Part shown: positions 1 through 7,537 of the stretch, piece after piece
How the letters are laid out: every line of letters starts with the position of its first letter
How positions within the stretch are numbered: the stretch's first letter is position 1
Origin: an uncultured Flavihumibacter sp.
GTDB lineage: Bacteria > Bacteroidota > Bacteroidia > Chitinophagales > Chitinophagaceae
Assembly: GCA_946481605.1 (NCBI GenBank)
Contig: CAMLPA010000104.1
Coordinates: 1-9,468 of the forward strand
Length of the DNA: 9,468 nt
Direction: 5' to 3'
Notes under the pieces: model-generated
Databases searched by the model: none
What the model saw: the letters and a program-made list of their open reading frames with translations, nothing else
Told to the model about the DNA's origin: nothing
Made by a program: the position numbers and the translations under genes

Positions 1-185
1 CCGATCAGCGCCACCTGGATCTGGTCGTTGGCTTCATAGTTTATTTTTGGCGCCTGCATTATGCGCAGGTTACGCTCCCGGTCGGCAGCCGTTATAATAG
101 CTGGCGTAAGCGTTGCGCCCACCAGGCCTTTTCCCATTTTGGTCAGAAAGGACCGCCTGCTTTTTTCGTTGTTGTTTGTTGGCAT
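1..185 (-). CDS. Gfo/Idh/MocA-family oxidoreductase, Tat-exported, N-terminal fragment
   Basis: Only the first 61 residues are in the window; the gene continues past the left edge. The ATG is at 185-183. The N-terminus carries a twin-arginine (Tat) signal, SRRSFLTKMGKG at residues 9-20, followed by a short hydrophobic stretch (LVGATLTPAIITAA, 21-34). A mature start follows that ends in IQVALIG (55-61), the first beta strand and glycine of an NAD(P)-binding Rossmann fold. Export through Tat in folded form fits a cofactor-carrying enzyme. Many Bacteroidota proteins of this type act on sugars or cyclitols as dehydrogenases, and some relatives (family GH109) are NAD-dependent glycosidases; the fragment is too short to decide between them. 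It lies 100 bases downstream of the EEP lipoprotein gene on the same strand and is probably an accessory enzyme of the SusC/SusD locus. A LacI-type palindrome upstream suggests it may have its own control. The Tat signal and Rossmann start are seen directly; the family call is good but rests on the N-terminus only. Confidence 0.82.
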   Translation of the reverse strand, partial: MPTNNNEKSRRSFLTKMGKGLVGATLTPAIITAADRERNLRIMQAPKINYEANDQIQVALI

Positions 186-255
186 GATCAGTTTTCGTTA
201 TAAATCAAGAGTGTAGAGCGTTTGTAATTTAATGAAATCGTATGGAACCTCCTCG

Positions 256-274
256 CTCAAACGTTTGCGCAAAC
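256..274. promoter_or_regulatory. Candidate LacI/GalR-family operator (two overlapping palindromes)
   Basis: Two perfect palindromes overlap here: caaacgtttg (258-267, central CG) and gtttgcgcaaac (263-274). The first, with its flanks (ctCAAACGTTTGcg), closely resembles the classic LacI/GalR-family operator shape such as the PurR box (GCAAACGTTTGC). The site sits in the 100-base gap between the EEP gene and the oxidoreductase gene, about 70-90 bases upstream of the oxidoreductase ATG, where an operator would be expected. No clear Bacteroidota promoter (TTTG ... TAnnTTTG) could be placed with confidence in the same gap. Function is inferred from palindromy and resemblance only. Confidence 0.45.
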
Positions 275-285
275 TGAATTATATG

Positions 286-1098
286 TCATTTCATTTTCAG
301 TTCTGCATATACGGGGAGGTGATCTGAGGCGTATTGTTCATTGATCACTTTATGCCGGAGCACATCGAATTTTTCGGGTGTGAACGCGATGTAGTCAATG
401 GTACTGGTTGGATTGATCACGGGAATAGTGAATCCGCAGTTGGTAACACAGGTTCTTTTTAAGCGGCTGTCCAATGCCTGAATCACCGCACTGGAGGGAA
501 CGGCGTTAAAATCGCCGGCAATCACCACGGGCAAAGTTTCCTCTTTAGTAAGTTCGAGTATTTTATTGATTTGCAGCATCCGGCTGCTTTCTTCTTTTTG
601 TGCATCAAGGTGTGTGCAGGCAAGGCGGATGTATTTTCCGGCCGCAGTCTTTACCCTAACGGTGGCAAGTACCCGCGCTTCTCCACCCGTATTGGGCAAT
701 GGAAAAGTTTTTCCTTCATCCATGGAAAGTTTGGAAAGAATGGCCACACCGTATTCACCGCCATCGTAGTCAATCGCTTTTCCGAAATATGCTTTCATAC
801 CTGTTCTGGCGGCCAGGTCCTCGGCCTGGTGCAATTGCACTCCGGACCTGCCGGTATGCACATCCACTTCCTGCAGCGCCACCACATCCGGCTTTTCGAG
901 GTTGATCACCCCGGCAATGGCAGCCATATCAATCACACCAGGCTTCGACGGCGGATTGGCGTGGTGAATATTGTAACAAAGTATTTTAAGATCAGCCCTT
1001 GAGGCACTTTCGGTATCAGTGTTTCCACCAGCAGGTGCAGTGGTTTTCTTGGCGCATGCCAAGAGAAAAAAGCAGGCTGCCAACAGTGTAAATCTCAT
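286..1098 (-). CDS. Endonuclease/exonuclease/phosphatase (EEP) family lipoprotein
   Basis: A 270-residue predicted metal-dependent phosphoesterase of the EEP (DNase I-like) fold, closest in pattern to the small ElsH-type hydrolases (COG3568). The signal peptide ends in a lipobox, L12-L13-A14-C15, so it is probably a lipoprotein outside the cytoplasm. The fold's motifs appear in order: CYNIHH (41-46, Asn43), DVVALQEVD (71-79, metal-binding Glu77), YGVAILSK (116-123), CTHLD (161-165, His163), IAGDFNAVPSS (193-203, Asp196 and Asn198), TIDYI (233-237, Asp235) and SDHLPV (258-263, catalytic Asp259-His260). The catalytic set looks intact and the length is normal. Family members cleave phosphomonoesters or phosphodiesters in nucleic acids, inositol phosphates or phospholipids; the substrate here is unknown. 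Cys217 and Cys221 (CVTNC) could form a disulfide, consistent with an extracytoplasmic location. It lies 166 bases downstream of susD on the same strand, suggesting it processes a ligand of the uptake system. Confidence 0.9.
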   Translation of the reverse strand: MRFTLLAACFFLLACAKKTTAPAGGNTDTESASRADLKILCYNIHHANPPSKPGVIDMAAIAGVINLEKPDVVALQEVDVHTGRSGVQLHQAEDLAARTGMKAYFGKAIDYDGGEYGVAILSKLSMDEGKTFPLPNTGGEARVLATVRVKTAAGKYIRLACTHLDAQKEESSRMLQINKILELTKEETLPVVIAGDFNAVPSSAVIQALDSRLKRTCVTNCGFTIPVINPTSTIDYIAFTPEKFDVLRHKVINEQYASDHLPVYAELKMK

Positions 1099-1143
1099 GT
1101 GGTAACTTTTTTAAAAATGATCGTTTTTCGGTTAAAACACCGT

Positions 1144-1177
1144 ACCCGGTGCCACCGCTATAGCGGTGCCACCGGGT
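1144..1177. repeat. Long GC-rich inverted repeat between susD and the EEP gene
   Basis: The arms 1144-1160 and 1161-1177 are complementary at 16 of 17 positions with no spacer, so RNA from either strand can form a strong hairpin. Each arm contains the same 11-base odd palindrome cggtgccaccg (1147-1157 and 1164-1174), 17 bases apart, which explains the single central mismatch. On the minus-strand transcript the hairpin lies between the susD stop and the EEP start. It is followed only by acggtgtttt, so it is a poor intrinsic terminator. It could be a transcript-stabilising or processing hairpin, a partial terminator, a REP-like repeat, or a DNA operator. The rest of this 166-base gap holds a short palindrome, tgcggccgca (1191-1200), and nothing else I can assign. 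Confidence 0.7.
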
Positions 1178-1264
1178 GGGTTTCCTGCGTTGCGGCCGCA
1201 GAAATACTTTGGGCCACCCGGTATTTTCCGGCCAACCACACCCGTTTTAAAACTTGTTTTCATT

Positions 1265-2926
1265 TTAGTTCGTCCAACCGGTATTCTGTCCAAGATTCGG
1301 GTTGCGCTGGAACTGCACCAGCGAAATGGGCCAAAGATAGTTTTTAGGATCTTCAAATTTCCTGTTGGTGCTGAAGATGATGTAACCGTCGGCATCAGTA
1401 GGGCGATTGGCCACATCGGCTGGAACGGGCGCGAAGGATTTCTTCATCCCTTTGATGTCTGCGGCCAGCAGGTGGCCCTGTTTCCAGCGGAGGATATCGA
1501 AGTAGCGTTGTCCTTCCAAAGCCAGTTCCACCCTTCTTTCGCGACGGATCTCTTCGCGAAGGTCCATGTTCCAGGCGGTGAGTTCCGAAAGCAACATCGG
1601 GTGCATGCCTACGCGTTCACGCAGTTTGTTGATGGTCTCATCAAGGTCGGCTTGCGTAAGGGTGCCCAATTCCATTTTCGCTTCCGCGAGCGTGAGCAAT
1701 ACTTCCGCGTAGCGGATCAGGATAATGTCCGTTTCATCTTTACTTACAGTACTTACCGCGGTTGGTTCGCAATATTTCGTAAAATAGTAGCCGGTAACTG
1801 TAACTGCACCTTTTTTATCGGAACGAAACTTCGGAAGATTGTAAACCGTATTGGGTAAATTATCCGCATCTCCATCATCAAGCCCTTTCCAGGCGGAGCC
1901 GGGTTTCAGGATGGTTTGCGCCATTCTGGGGTCCCTGTTTTCCCATACATCGGTGTATTTTTCTTCTTTGTACAGCGTTGAATTTTGAATCGTTTTCCCA
2001 TCAGTACACAAATAGGCATCCACAAGTGATTTGGTAGGGTTCCAGCGGATTTCCTGGTCGGGCACCTGGATTTCCCTGCTCAGGTTGTGCATACTCAGTT
2101 CGGGTGCGCATACACGAACGAGTATCGATTCCCGGTTGGCTGCGTTCTTGCTCTGCTCACCTTTGTAGGAAAAGAGCTCCCAGTAAGAAGTGGACTTATT
2201 GCCGTTATCATACAGGCTGTACCATTTCAGGTCGATCACGTCCTGGGCGGCTTTAGCAGCTACTTCCCAGCGTTGGTTGTAAAGTGCCACACGTGCTTTT
2301 AATGCGAGGGCCGCGCCTTTGGTGATGCGGCCATAATCGGCCTTATCGGTATAAGTAACGGGAAGTTTTACAGCAGCGGAGTCCAGGTCTTTCAGCATAA
2401 AATCTACTACTTCGGCCCTTGGCTGACGGGTTCCGTAGAGTTCAGGGTCACCCGGCACCAGTGGTTTATCGATCAGTTGCACATCTCCGTAAAAAAGGGT
2501 GAGGTAACTGTACAGGTAGGCACGAATGAAACGTACTTCGCCGGCGTAACGTTCACGCAAGGCTTCTGGCATTTTAGCTTTTTTGTAATTGGCCAGGAAC
2601 ATATTACAACGGGCTACCGCATCATACATATTGGCCCATTCGGTATTTGTGGGCGCAAGGTCGTTGCCAAAGTTGCCGCTGCCAATGCGCTGGTAATCTG
2701 TAACAGTTGGCCATACAGTGTTATCGCCCATGTTTTCCATATCAACCGTATTCTTTGATTTGATGTTGGCGTAACAGGCGTTAGCTGCGTATTTGATATG
2801 GTCTTCCGTTTCCCAATAGTTCGCGTCGGTCACTTCATCCATCGGGTACCTGTCCAGGAAATTTTTCTTGCAGGAAACCAATGTTGTGCCCAGTAGTATA
2901 ATGGAAAGAAAATAAGTCTTTTTCAT
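1265..2926 (-). CDS. SusD/RagB-family outer-membrane nutrient-binding lipoprotein
   Basis: A 553-residue SusD-like protein, normal in length for the family. It forms the surface lid over the SusC barrel and captures the ligand before import. The signal peptide ends in the lipobox L16-V17-S18-C19, followed by the usual SusD opening KKNFLDRYPMD with DANYW shortly after (21-38). Family hallmarks are visible in order: the TPR-like helix VRFIRAYLYSYLTLFYGDV (131-149), ITKGAALALKARVALY (201-216), the conserved RDPRM (331-335), ILIRYAEVLLTLAEAK (402-417), and RRERRVELALEGQRYFDILRW (461-481). The typical C-terminus LWPISLVQFQRNPNLGQNTGW runs to the end. The start is fixed by the signal peptide and lies 17 bases after the SusC stop, so the two are almost certainly co-translated from one mRNA. 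SusD sequence alone does not reveal the ligand: glycan, peptide or another polymer are all possible. Confidence 0.97.
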   Translation of the reverse strand: MKKTYFLSIILLGTTLVSCKKNFLDRYPMDEVTDANYWETEDHIKYAANACYANIKSKNTVDMENMGDNTVWPTVTDYQRIGSGNFGNDLAPTNTEWANMYDAVARCNMFLANYKKAKMPEALRERYAGEVRFIRAYLYSYLTLFYGDVQLIDKPLVPGDPELYGTRQPRAEVVDFMLKDLDSAAVKLPVTYTDKADYGRITKGAALALKARVALYNQRWEVAAKAAQDVIDLKWYSLYDNGNKSTSYWELFSYKGEQSKNAANRESILVRVCAPELSMHNLSREIQVPDQEIRWNPTKSLVDAYLCTDGKTIQNSTLYKEEKYTDVWENRDPRMAQTILKPGSAWKGLDDGDADNLPNTVYNLPKFRSDKKGAVTVTGYYFTKYCEPTAVSTVSKDETDIILIRYAEVLLTLAEAKMELGTLTQADLDETINKLRERVGMHPMLLSELTAWNMDLREEIRRERRVELALEGQRYFDILRWKQGHLLAADIKGMKKSFAPVPADVANRPTDADGYIIFSTNRKFEDPKNYLWPISLVQFQRNPNLGQNTGWTN

Positions 2927-2943
2927 TTTTTGCTGTTGAAGGA

Positions 2944-5900
2944 TTACCTGAAATTGATGTTGATACCTACTATCAGTGTTTTAAGCTGCGGATAGTAGCC
3001 GCCATTGCTTACCGCGGTTTCGGGGTCGTACGCGTAGAAGAAATCCGTTTTGGTGAACAGATTATCACCGGAAACGTACACGCGTAAACGTTGTAAGCGT
3101 ATTCTTTCCGTAAGGCTTGCCGGCAGGGTATAACCGACCTGTATGTTTTTCAGTCTGATGTATGCTGCATTCTCAAGCCAGTAGGTGGAGAAGCGCTGGT
3201 TATGGCTTTGTTGTGAGGTGAGCCTGGGATAAGCTGCATCTGTATTTTCCGGTGTCCAACGGTCGAGATGAACTTTTTGCGGATTGGTGGATTGGTTGAT
3301 GAAAGCATGACGTCCCGGCCCGAGGATGTAGCCATTCCCTTTGCCTACGCCTTGCAGGAAGAAACCGAAGTCGATGCCGTTCCAATCTGCGTTTCCGCGC
3401 AATGAATAAGTGTATCGGGGAAACGCGTGCCCGATCACCTGACGGTCTTTATCAAGGGTGATATTGCCATCGCCATCCAGGTCTTTGTAGATAAGGTCGC
3501 CAGGTCTGGTGTAGGCTTTATCGGCGGCCAGCACGGGAAAATTCGGGATATATTTTCCTGCGTTGTCCTTCGTGAAATCTGCTTCCTGCGCGATGCGTTC
3601 CGCTACAAGTCCATAGAAGGAGTTGATGGCATACCCGGCAATATTGGCCTGGTCTCCGTAGGATGTTGGGATGGTGGTGTATTTGGTGATCTTGTTTTTC
3701 ACATCCGACACATTCGCGTTAAGGCGGTATTTTACGGCTCCGGCCCTGTCGTTCCAGTTCAACCCCAGTTCCCATCCCCTGTTGTTTACGGAAGCGGAGT
3801 TCTGGTAAGGTTCACTCACACCCAGTACATCCGGCAGCCGGATGATTTCCAGAATATCTTCTGTATTCTTATCAAAATAATCGAAGCTCACATTCAATTT
3901 ACTGTTCAGCATCGCGAAGTCAATACCGATATTCGACATTTTCACGGTCTCCCATTTCAGGTCGGGGTTATTGGCTTCTGTTTGCGCGTAGGCCGGTGTA
4001 AGTGCGGCACCAATGGGCATTGTGCTTACCGAACCGATGGTAGCGAGGTACGGCGTTAAACTGCTCCCCACATACTGGTTGCCCAGTGTACCATAAGAGG
4101 CCCGCAGCTTTCCTTCGCTGATGATATGCCTGATGCCGCTCATGAATGCCTCTTCCGAAAAGCGCCATCCGGCAGATAAGGATGGGAATACTTCAAACCT
4201 TTGCTCTTTCGCGAAGCGGGAAGAACCATCGTATCTCGTGTTAAATTCAAGCAGGTACTTTTCATTGAAAGCATAGTTGAACCTTCCGAACAAAGAGCGG
4301 AGCGCCCAATGGGTTGAAGTACCTGAGTTCTGCTGGTTTTCACTGCCCAATGCAAGTGTGGGATTGTTTTGCGTGATCAGTCCCTGGCGGTTCCCGCCGA
4401 GATCGTCGTAACGGTTCACTTCCTGCGACCCACCGGCAAGTAGTTTGAATTCATGTTTACCGAATGTTTTGATGTAATCGAGTTGCGCCGTAGCCACCTG
4501 ATACCTGTTCATATAAGTGCGCACATCGATCTTGTTCACCGGGTTGCTGGTGTACCACAAACTGTTGTCTTCCGGGTAAGTATATTCGATGGTATAGGTT
4601 TGAATGTTTCTCCTCGAATTGTACATCACTGTACCATACTGGATTTTAGCGGAAAGACCTTTGATGAGTTGTAAGGTGGCCGATAAATTAGCAGAGAGTT
4701 CCTGTGACGCGAACTGGTTCTGTCCACCTTCGCTGGCGATGGCGATGGGGTTCTGTGATCCGCCGCCATAACCCCAGTTGCCGTTGGTGAAACGTACCGG
4801 TACGAGCGGGGATATCTGGTGGGCGCTGTAAATCACGCCACCATCCTGGTCGGTAGCCTGCTGCGGTTCGGAATAATAACGGTCGATGAACCCGATGTTC
4901 CCATCAATGGAGAGGCGGTCGGCGATTTCTGTGTTCACGCGCAAACGAACATTATGTCGCCTGGTACCGAACGCGTCACCGGTAATCAGCCCGGCCTGGT
5001 TAAAATAACCGTAAGAGAGGTAGTAACCGCTTTTGGCATTGCCGCCGTTTACACTCACGTTGTGATTCTGTTGCGGTGCCTGACTTTTATAGATTTCTTT
5101 CACCCAATTGGTGTTGGCGAAATAGTTTGGGTCGGAACCATTCCTTGCTTTATCTATCTCTTCCTGGGTAAAAGTTGGGGTGCGGTCTGTATTCTGTTGT
5201 GCTTCGTTCAGCAACTCCATATATTCCGGGGAACCGAGAAATTCTGCGGTACGTGTGGGTTTCTGGAAACCATAATAATAAGAATACCCGATGTTGGGTT
5301 TACTGTCTCTCCTGCCTTTTTTAGTGGTAATAAGGATGACCCCGTTGGCCCCGCGTGTTCCGTAGATTGCAGCCGCGGCCGCATCTTTGAGCACGGAAAC
5401 ACTTTCAATATCATCGGGATTGATAAGGTCCATATTCTGCTCCACGCCATCCACCAGGATGAACGCGTTGGCATTGCCCAGGGTACCGATGCCGCGTATG
5501 CGCACTGAGTTGCCCGCAATACCCGGTCTCGGGTTCTGGTTCACGATGGTTAATCCTGGAATCATGCCTTGTAATCCACTGGAAGTTGCGGTAATAGGGC
5601 GGCTCTCCATTTCTTTTCCGGACACCTGTTCCACCGCGCCGGTTACGGCTCTTTTTTTCTGGGTGCCGTAACCTACTACCACCACCTGTTCCATTTCCTT
5701 TACATACTCCACCAGGATCATGTTTACGGTGTTGGTGGCATCGGAAACACGCGCTTCGGCCGTAACAAATCCTGCGGAACTGAATACCAGCGTTACATTC
5801 CTGTTGGCGGTGGTGATGGAGAATTTTCCATCGTCGTTGGTAATGGCGGTTTGGTTGCCTCCTTTCACGGAAACAGTAACATTGGGCACGGGCATTCCGG

Positions 5901-6420
5901 TGGCTTTTGCGGTAACCGTTCCCGTTATAATTTCCTGCATCCAGTTACTGCCGTTCAGTTTTCCCGAAAAGCCTTTTACTGCAACAGGATTTGATAACGG
6001 CGCTGTGCGCAAAATGGTAATGTTTTGTTTCGTTTCGTTCTCCGGAACGGCTCCTTCTTTTTCCAGGTTGCTGATGGCGTATTGCTTTGAGGTGATCTGC
6101 TTCACGACCAAACCATAAGGTTGTAACAGCTTTTTGAGCGGCGCGTAGAAGTTTTCCTTTTTTAGCTCTTCGGTACTGTACCGGATGGGCATTTTGAGCA
6201 ATTCAGACTTACAAACGAAGCTGATGTTGTGCTGTTTTTCAAGGTCATCCAGCAATGTACCCAGCGTGAGTGCTTTTGCTGCCGGTGTTTGTGCGGTCCA
6301 GGCCATTACCGGTGTGGTGTTGTAGGCCACCGCGTCCTGCGCATATACGGCTCCGTTTGTTAGGCAGGCCCATAGCAGCAGTTTCCTGACAGGTTGCTTT
6401 TTAATGATGGTGGAAAGCAT
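2944..6420 (-). CDS. SusC/RagA-family TonB-dependent outer-membrane transporter with STN signalling domain
   Basis: An 1158-residue TonB-dependent transporter that imports the ligand captured by its SusD partner and also signals. The signal peptide probably ends at VYA-Q (25-28). An STN (secretin/TonB N-terminal) domain follows at about 49-118. Next comes a carboxypeptidase-regulatory-like beta-sandwich at about 165-235 (ITGTVTAKATGMPVPNVTV ... TNDDGKFSI). The TonB-box-like segment EQVVVVGYGTQKK (244-256) leads into the plug at about 257-370, with LQGMIPGL, VRIRGIGTL, ILVDGVEQN, LKDAAAAAIYGTRGANGVI and TTKKG. The 22-strand barrel fills the rest and ends in the aromatic terminus INFR. STN-bearing SusC proteins are the ones that pass ligand occupancy to a FecR-type anti-sigma factor, and here the fecR and sigma genes lie immediately upstream. 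The start is 20 bases after the fecR stop, too close for a separate standard promoter between them. The substrate is unknown. Confidence 0.97.
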   Translation of the reverse strand: MLSTIIKKQPVRKLLLWACLTNGAVYAQDAVAYNTTPVMAWTAQTPAAKALTLGTLLDDLEKQHNISFVCKSELLKMPIRYSTEELKKENFYAPLKKLLQPYGLVVKQITSKQYAISNLEKEGAVPENETKQNITILRTAPLSNPVAVKGFSGKLNGSNWMQEIITGTVTAKATGMPVPNVTVSVKGGNQTAITNDDGKFSITTANRNVTLVFSSAGFVTAEARVSDATNTVNMILVEYVKEMEQVVVVGYGTQKKRAVTGAVEQVSGKEMESRPITATSSGLQGMIPGLTIVNQNPRPGIAGNSVRIRGIGTLGNANAFILVDGVEQNMDLINPDDIESVSVLKDAAAAAIYGTRGANGVILITTKKGRRDSKPNIGYSYYYGFQKPTRTAEFLGSPEYMELLNEAQQNTDRTPTFTQEEIDKARNGSDPNYFANTNWVKEIYKSQAPQQNHNVSVNGGNAKSGYYLSYGYFNQAGLITGDAFGTRRHNVRLRVNTEIADRLSIDGNIGFIDRYYSEPQQATDQDGGVIYSAHQISPLVPVRFTNGNWGYGGGSQNPIAIASEGGQNQFASQELSANLSATLQLIKGLSAKIQYGTVMYNSRRNIQTYTIEYTYPEDNSLWYTSNPVNKIDVRTYMNRYQVATAQLDYIKTFGKHEFKLLAGGSQEVNRYDDLGGNRQGLITQNNPTLALGSENQQNSGTSTHWALRSLFGRFNYAFNEKYLLEFNTRYDGSSRFAKEQRFEVFPSLSAGWRFSEEAFMSGIRHIISEGKLRASYGTLGNQYVGSSLTPYLATIGSVSTMPIGAALTPAYAQTEANNPDLKWETVKMSNIGIDFAMLNSKLNVSFDYFDKNTEDILEIIRLPDVLGVSEPYQNSASVNNRGWELGLNWNDRAGAVKYRLNANVSDVKNKITKYTTIPTSYGDQANIAGYAINSFYGLVAERIAQEADFTKDNAGKYIPNFPVLAADKAYTRPGDLIYKDLDGDGNITLDKDRQVIGHAFPRYTYSLRGNADWNGIDFGFFLQGVGKGNGYILGPGRHAFINQSTNPQKVHLDRWTPENTDAAYPRLTSQQSHNQRFSTYWLENAAYIRLKNIQVGYTLPASLTERIRLQRLRVYVSGDNLFTKTDFFYAYDPETAVSNGGYYPQLKTLIVGININFR

Positions 6421-6440
6421 AGCGTTTGCTTTTGGTGTGG

Positions 6441-7469
6441 TTATTTTTTACTGAAATAGAGTGTATCGTTTTTCCGGCTGATCTTTATATCGAGCACGAA
6501 AGCGAGTGTGTTGATGATGGTTTCCTCATCCTGGAGGCGGATGGAACCAGATATTTCGGCATTGGCCAGTTCTTTTGAGCCGAAGCTGCATTCCAGTCCG
6601 TAGATGTCTTTCAGCAGCAGTCCCAGTTCGGAAAGCTTCATTTTGTTGAGTTCCAGTTTTTCTTCTTTCCAAACTGAGTACATGGCGGCATCTACTTTTT
6701 TCCGGAGCAGTTTTCTGTCCTTTTCCGTGTACTGTACAAAATCGCCGGGTTGCATGTATAAGGTGGCTTCTGGCGCATCTTCCAGCCCTATCTTAATTTT
6801 ACCGGAGTTCAGGGTAACATTGGTGATGCCAGCTCTTTCTTTTACATTGAAGGTGGTGCCCAGTACTTCCACCTGAAGGTCGCGGTTCCTTACAATAAAC
6901 TTCCGGGCGGGTTCGCCGTTCAGTTCAATGTGTTGCACATCAAAGTAAGCTTCTCCTTCCAGCTTCACTTCCCGGATGGCACCTTTTGCCATGTTGGAAG
7001 CGTATTTGAGTGAAGAAGAACCGTTAAGGGTTACTTTTGAACTATCGGGTAAAACGAAAGTTTTCACTTCACCGATACCGGTCACCAATGTAATTTCTAC
7101 TGTTTTGGGGCGAAGCAACCAGGCGAAAGCCACCACCACCACTACTGCTGCAGCAGCGGCCCAGCGGAAGAGCGTTCGCACCACAGGTTTCCGGGCTTGA
7201 ACAGGTTCAGCGGGCGTTAATGTACTGATGCGTTCCAGGTTACGCCGGAGTGACGCTTCGATTTGTTTTTCAGTAACCTTATGTTCATTGAACTGCAATT
7301 GTTGAATGAAAGCATAGGCTTCCTGAATGGATTTTCTCTTCTCCGGGTGGTTGCGGAGGAAATCCTGCCAGAACTGAACGGCGTCCGCATTGCTTTCGCG
7401 CACCCATTGCTGGAACCATTCATCGGCTATAAAATCTTCGGTCGTAAAATCGTGGTAATCCTTCTGCAT
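6441..7469 (-). CDS. FecR-family anti-sigma factor (inner-membrane, DUF4974 C-terminus)
   Basis: A 342-residue single-pass membrane protein that would hold the adjacent ECF sigma factor inactive and release it when the STN domain of SusC reports ligand. The cytoplasmic N-terminal part (1-98) contains the HPEKRKSIQEA type helix common in Bacteroidota FecR proteins. One transmembrane helix, rich in Ala and Val, spans about 102-119. The periplasmic FecR domain runs about 125-230 (FVLPDSSKVTLNGSSSLKY, VKLEGEAYFDV, VEVLGTTFNVK). The C-terminal DUF4974 domain runs about 262-340 (VWKEEKLELNKMKLSEL, ISGSIRLQDEETIINTLAFVL) and is the part expected to contact the STN domain. It lies 68 bases downstream of the sigma gene and 20 bases upstream of susC. 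No motif is missing. Confidence 0.95.
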   Translation of the reverse strand: MQKDYHDFTTEDFIADEWFQQWVRESNADAVQFWQDFLRNHPEKRKSIQEAYAFIQQLQFNEHKVTEKQIEASLRRNLERISTLTPAEPVQARKPVVRTLFRWAAAAAVVVVVAFAWLLRPKTVEITLVTGIGEVKTFVLPDSSKVTLNGSSSLKYASNMAKGAIREVKLEGEAYFDVQHIELNGEPARKFIVRNRDLQVEVLGTTFNVKERAGITNVTLNSGKIKIGLEDAPEATLYMQPGDFVQYTEKDRKLLRKKVDAAMYSVWKEEKLELNKMKLSELGLLLKDIYGLECSFGSKELANAEISGSIRLQDEETIINTLAFVLDIKISRKNDTLYFSKK

Positions 7470-7537
7470 TCCGCGCCTTTTGTAAAGAGGAGCTTTGGAA
7501 GCAGATTATTACCCCACGGAAACAGATGAATTTAATG

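Noticed and set aside
1144..1177. Intrinsic terminator for susD
   Set aside because: The stem is strong, but neither strand has a T-tract following it, so it is listed as an inverted repeat instead.
1191..1200. Palindrome tgcggccgca as a protein-binding site
   Set aside because: A single 10-base GC-rich palindrome without promoter context is not enough evidence.
1166..1858. 230-codon open frame on the plus strand
   Set aside because: It lies antisense to the C-terminal half of susD, which has a full family signature; the translation has no recognisable motif.
3427..4059. 210-codon open frame on the plus strand
   Set aside because: It is antisense to the SusC barrel with no family resemblance.
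4819..5508. 229-codon open frame on the plus strand
   Set aside because: It is antisense to the plug and barrel start of the SusC gene and is a codon-usage shadow.
7130..7160. Trinucleotide-like run (caccaccacc, then ctgctgcagcagc)
   Set aside because: It encodes the Ala/Val transmembrane helix of FecR, so it is protein-driven low complexity and not a microsatellite.
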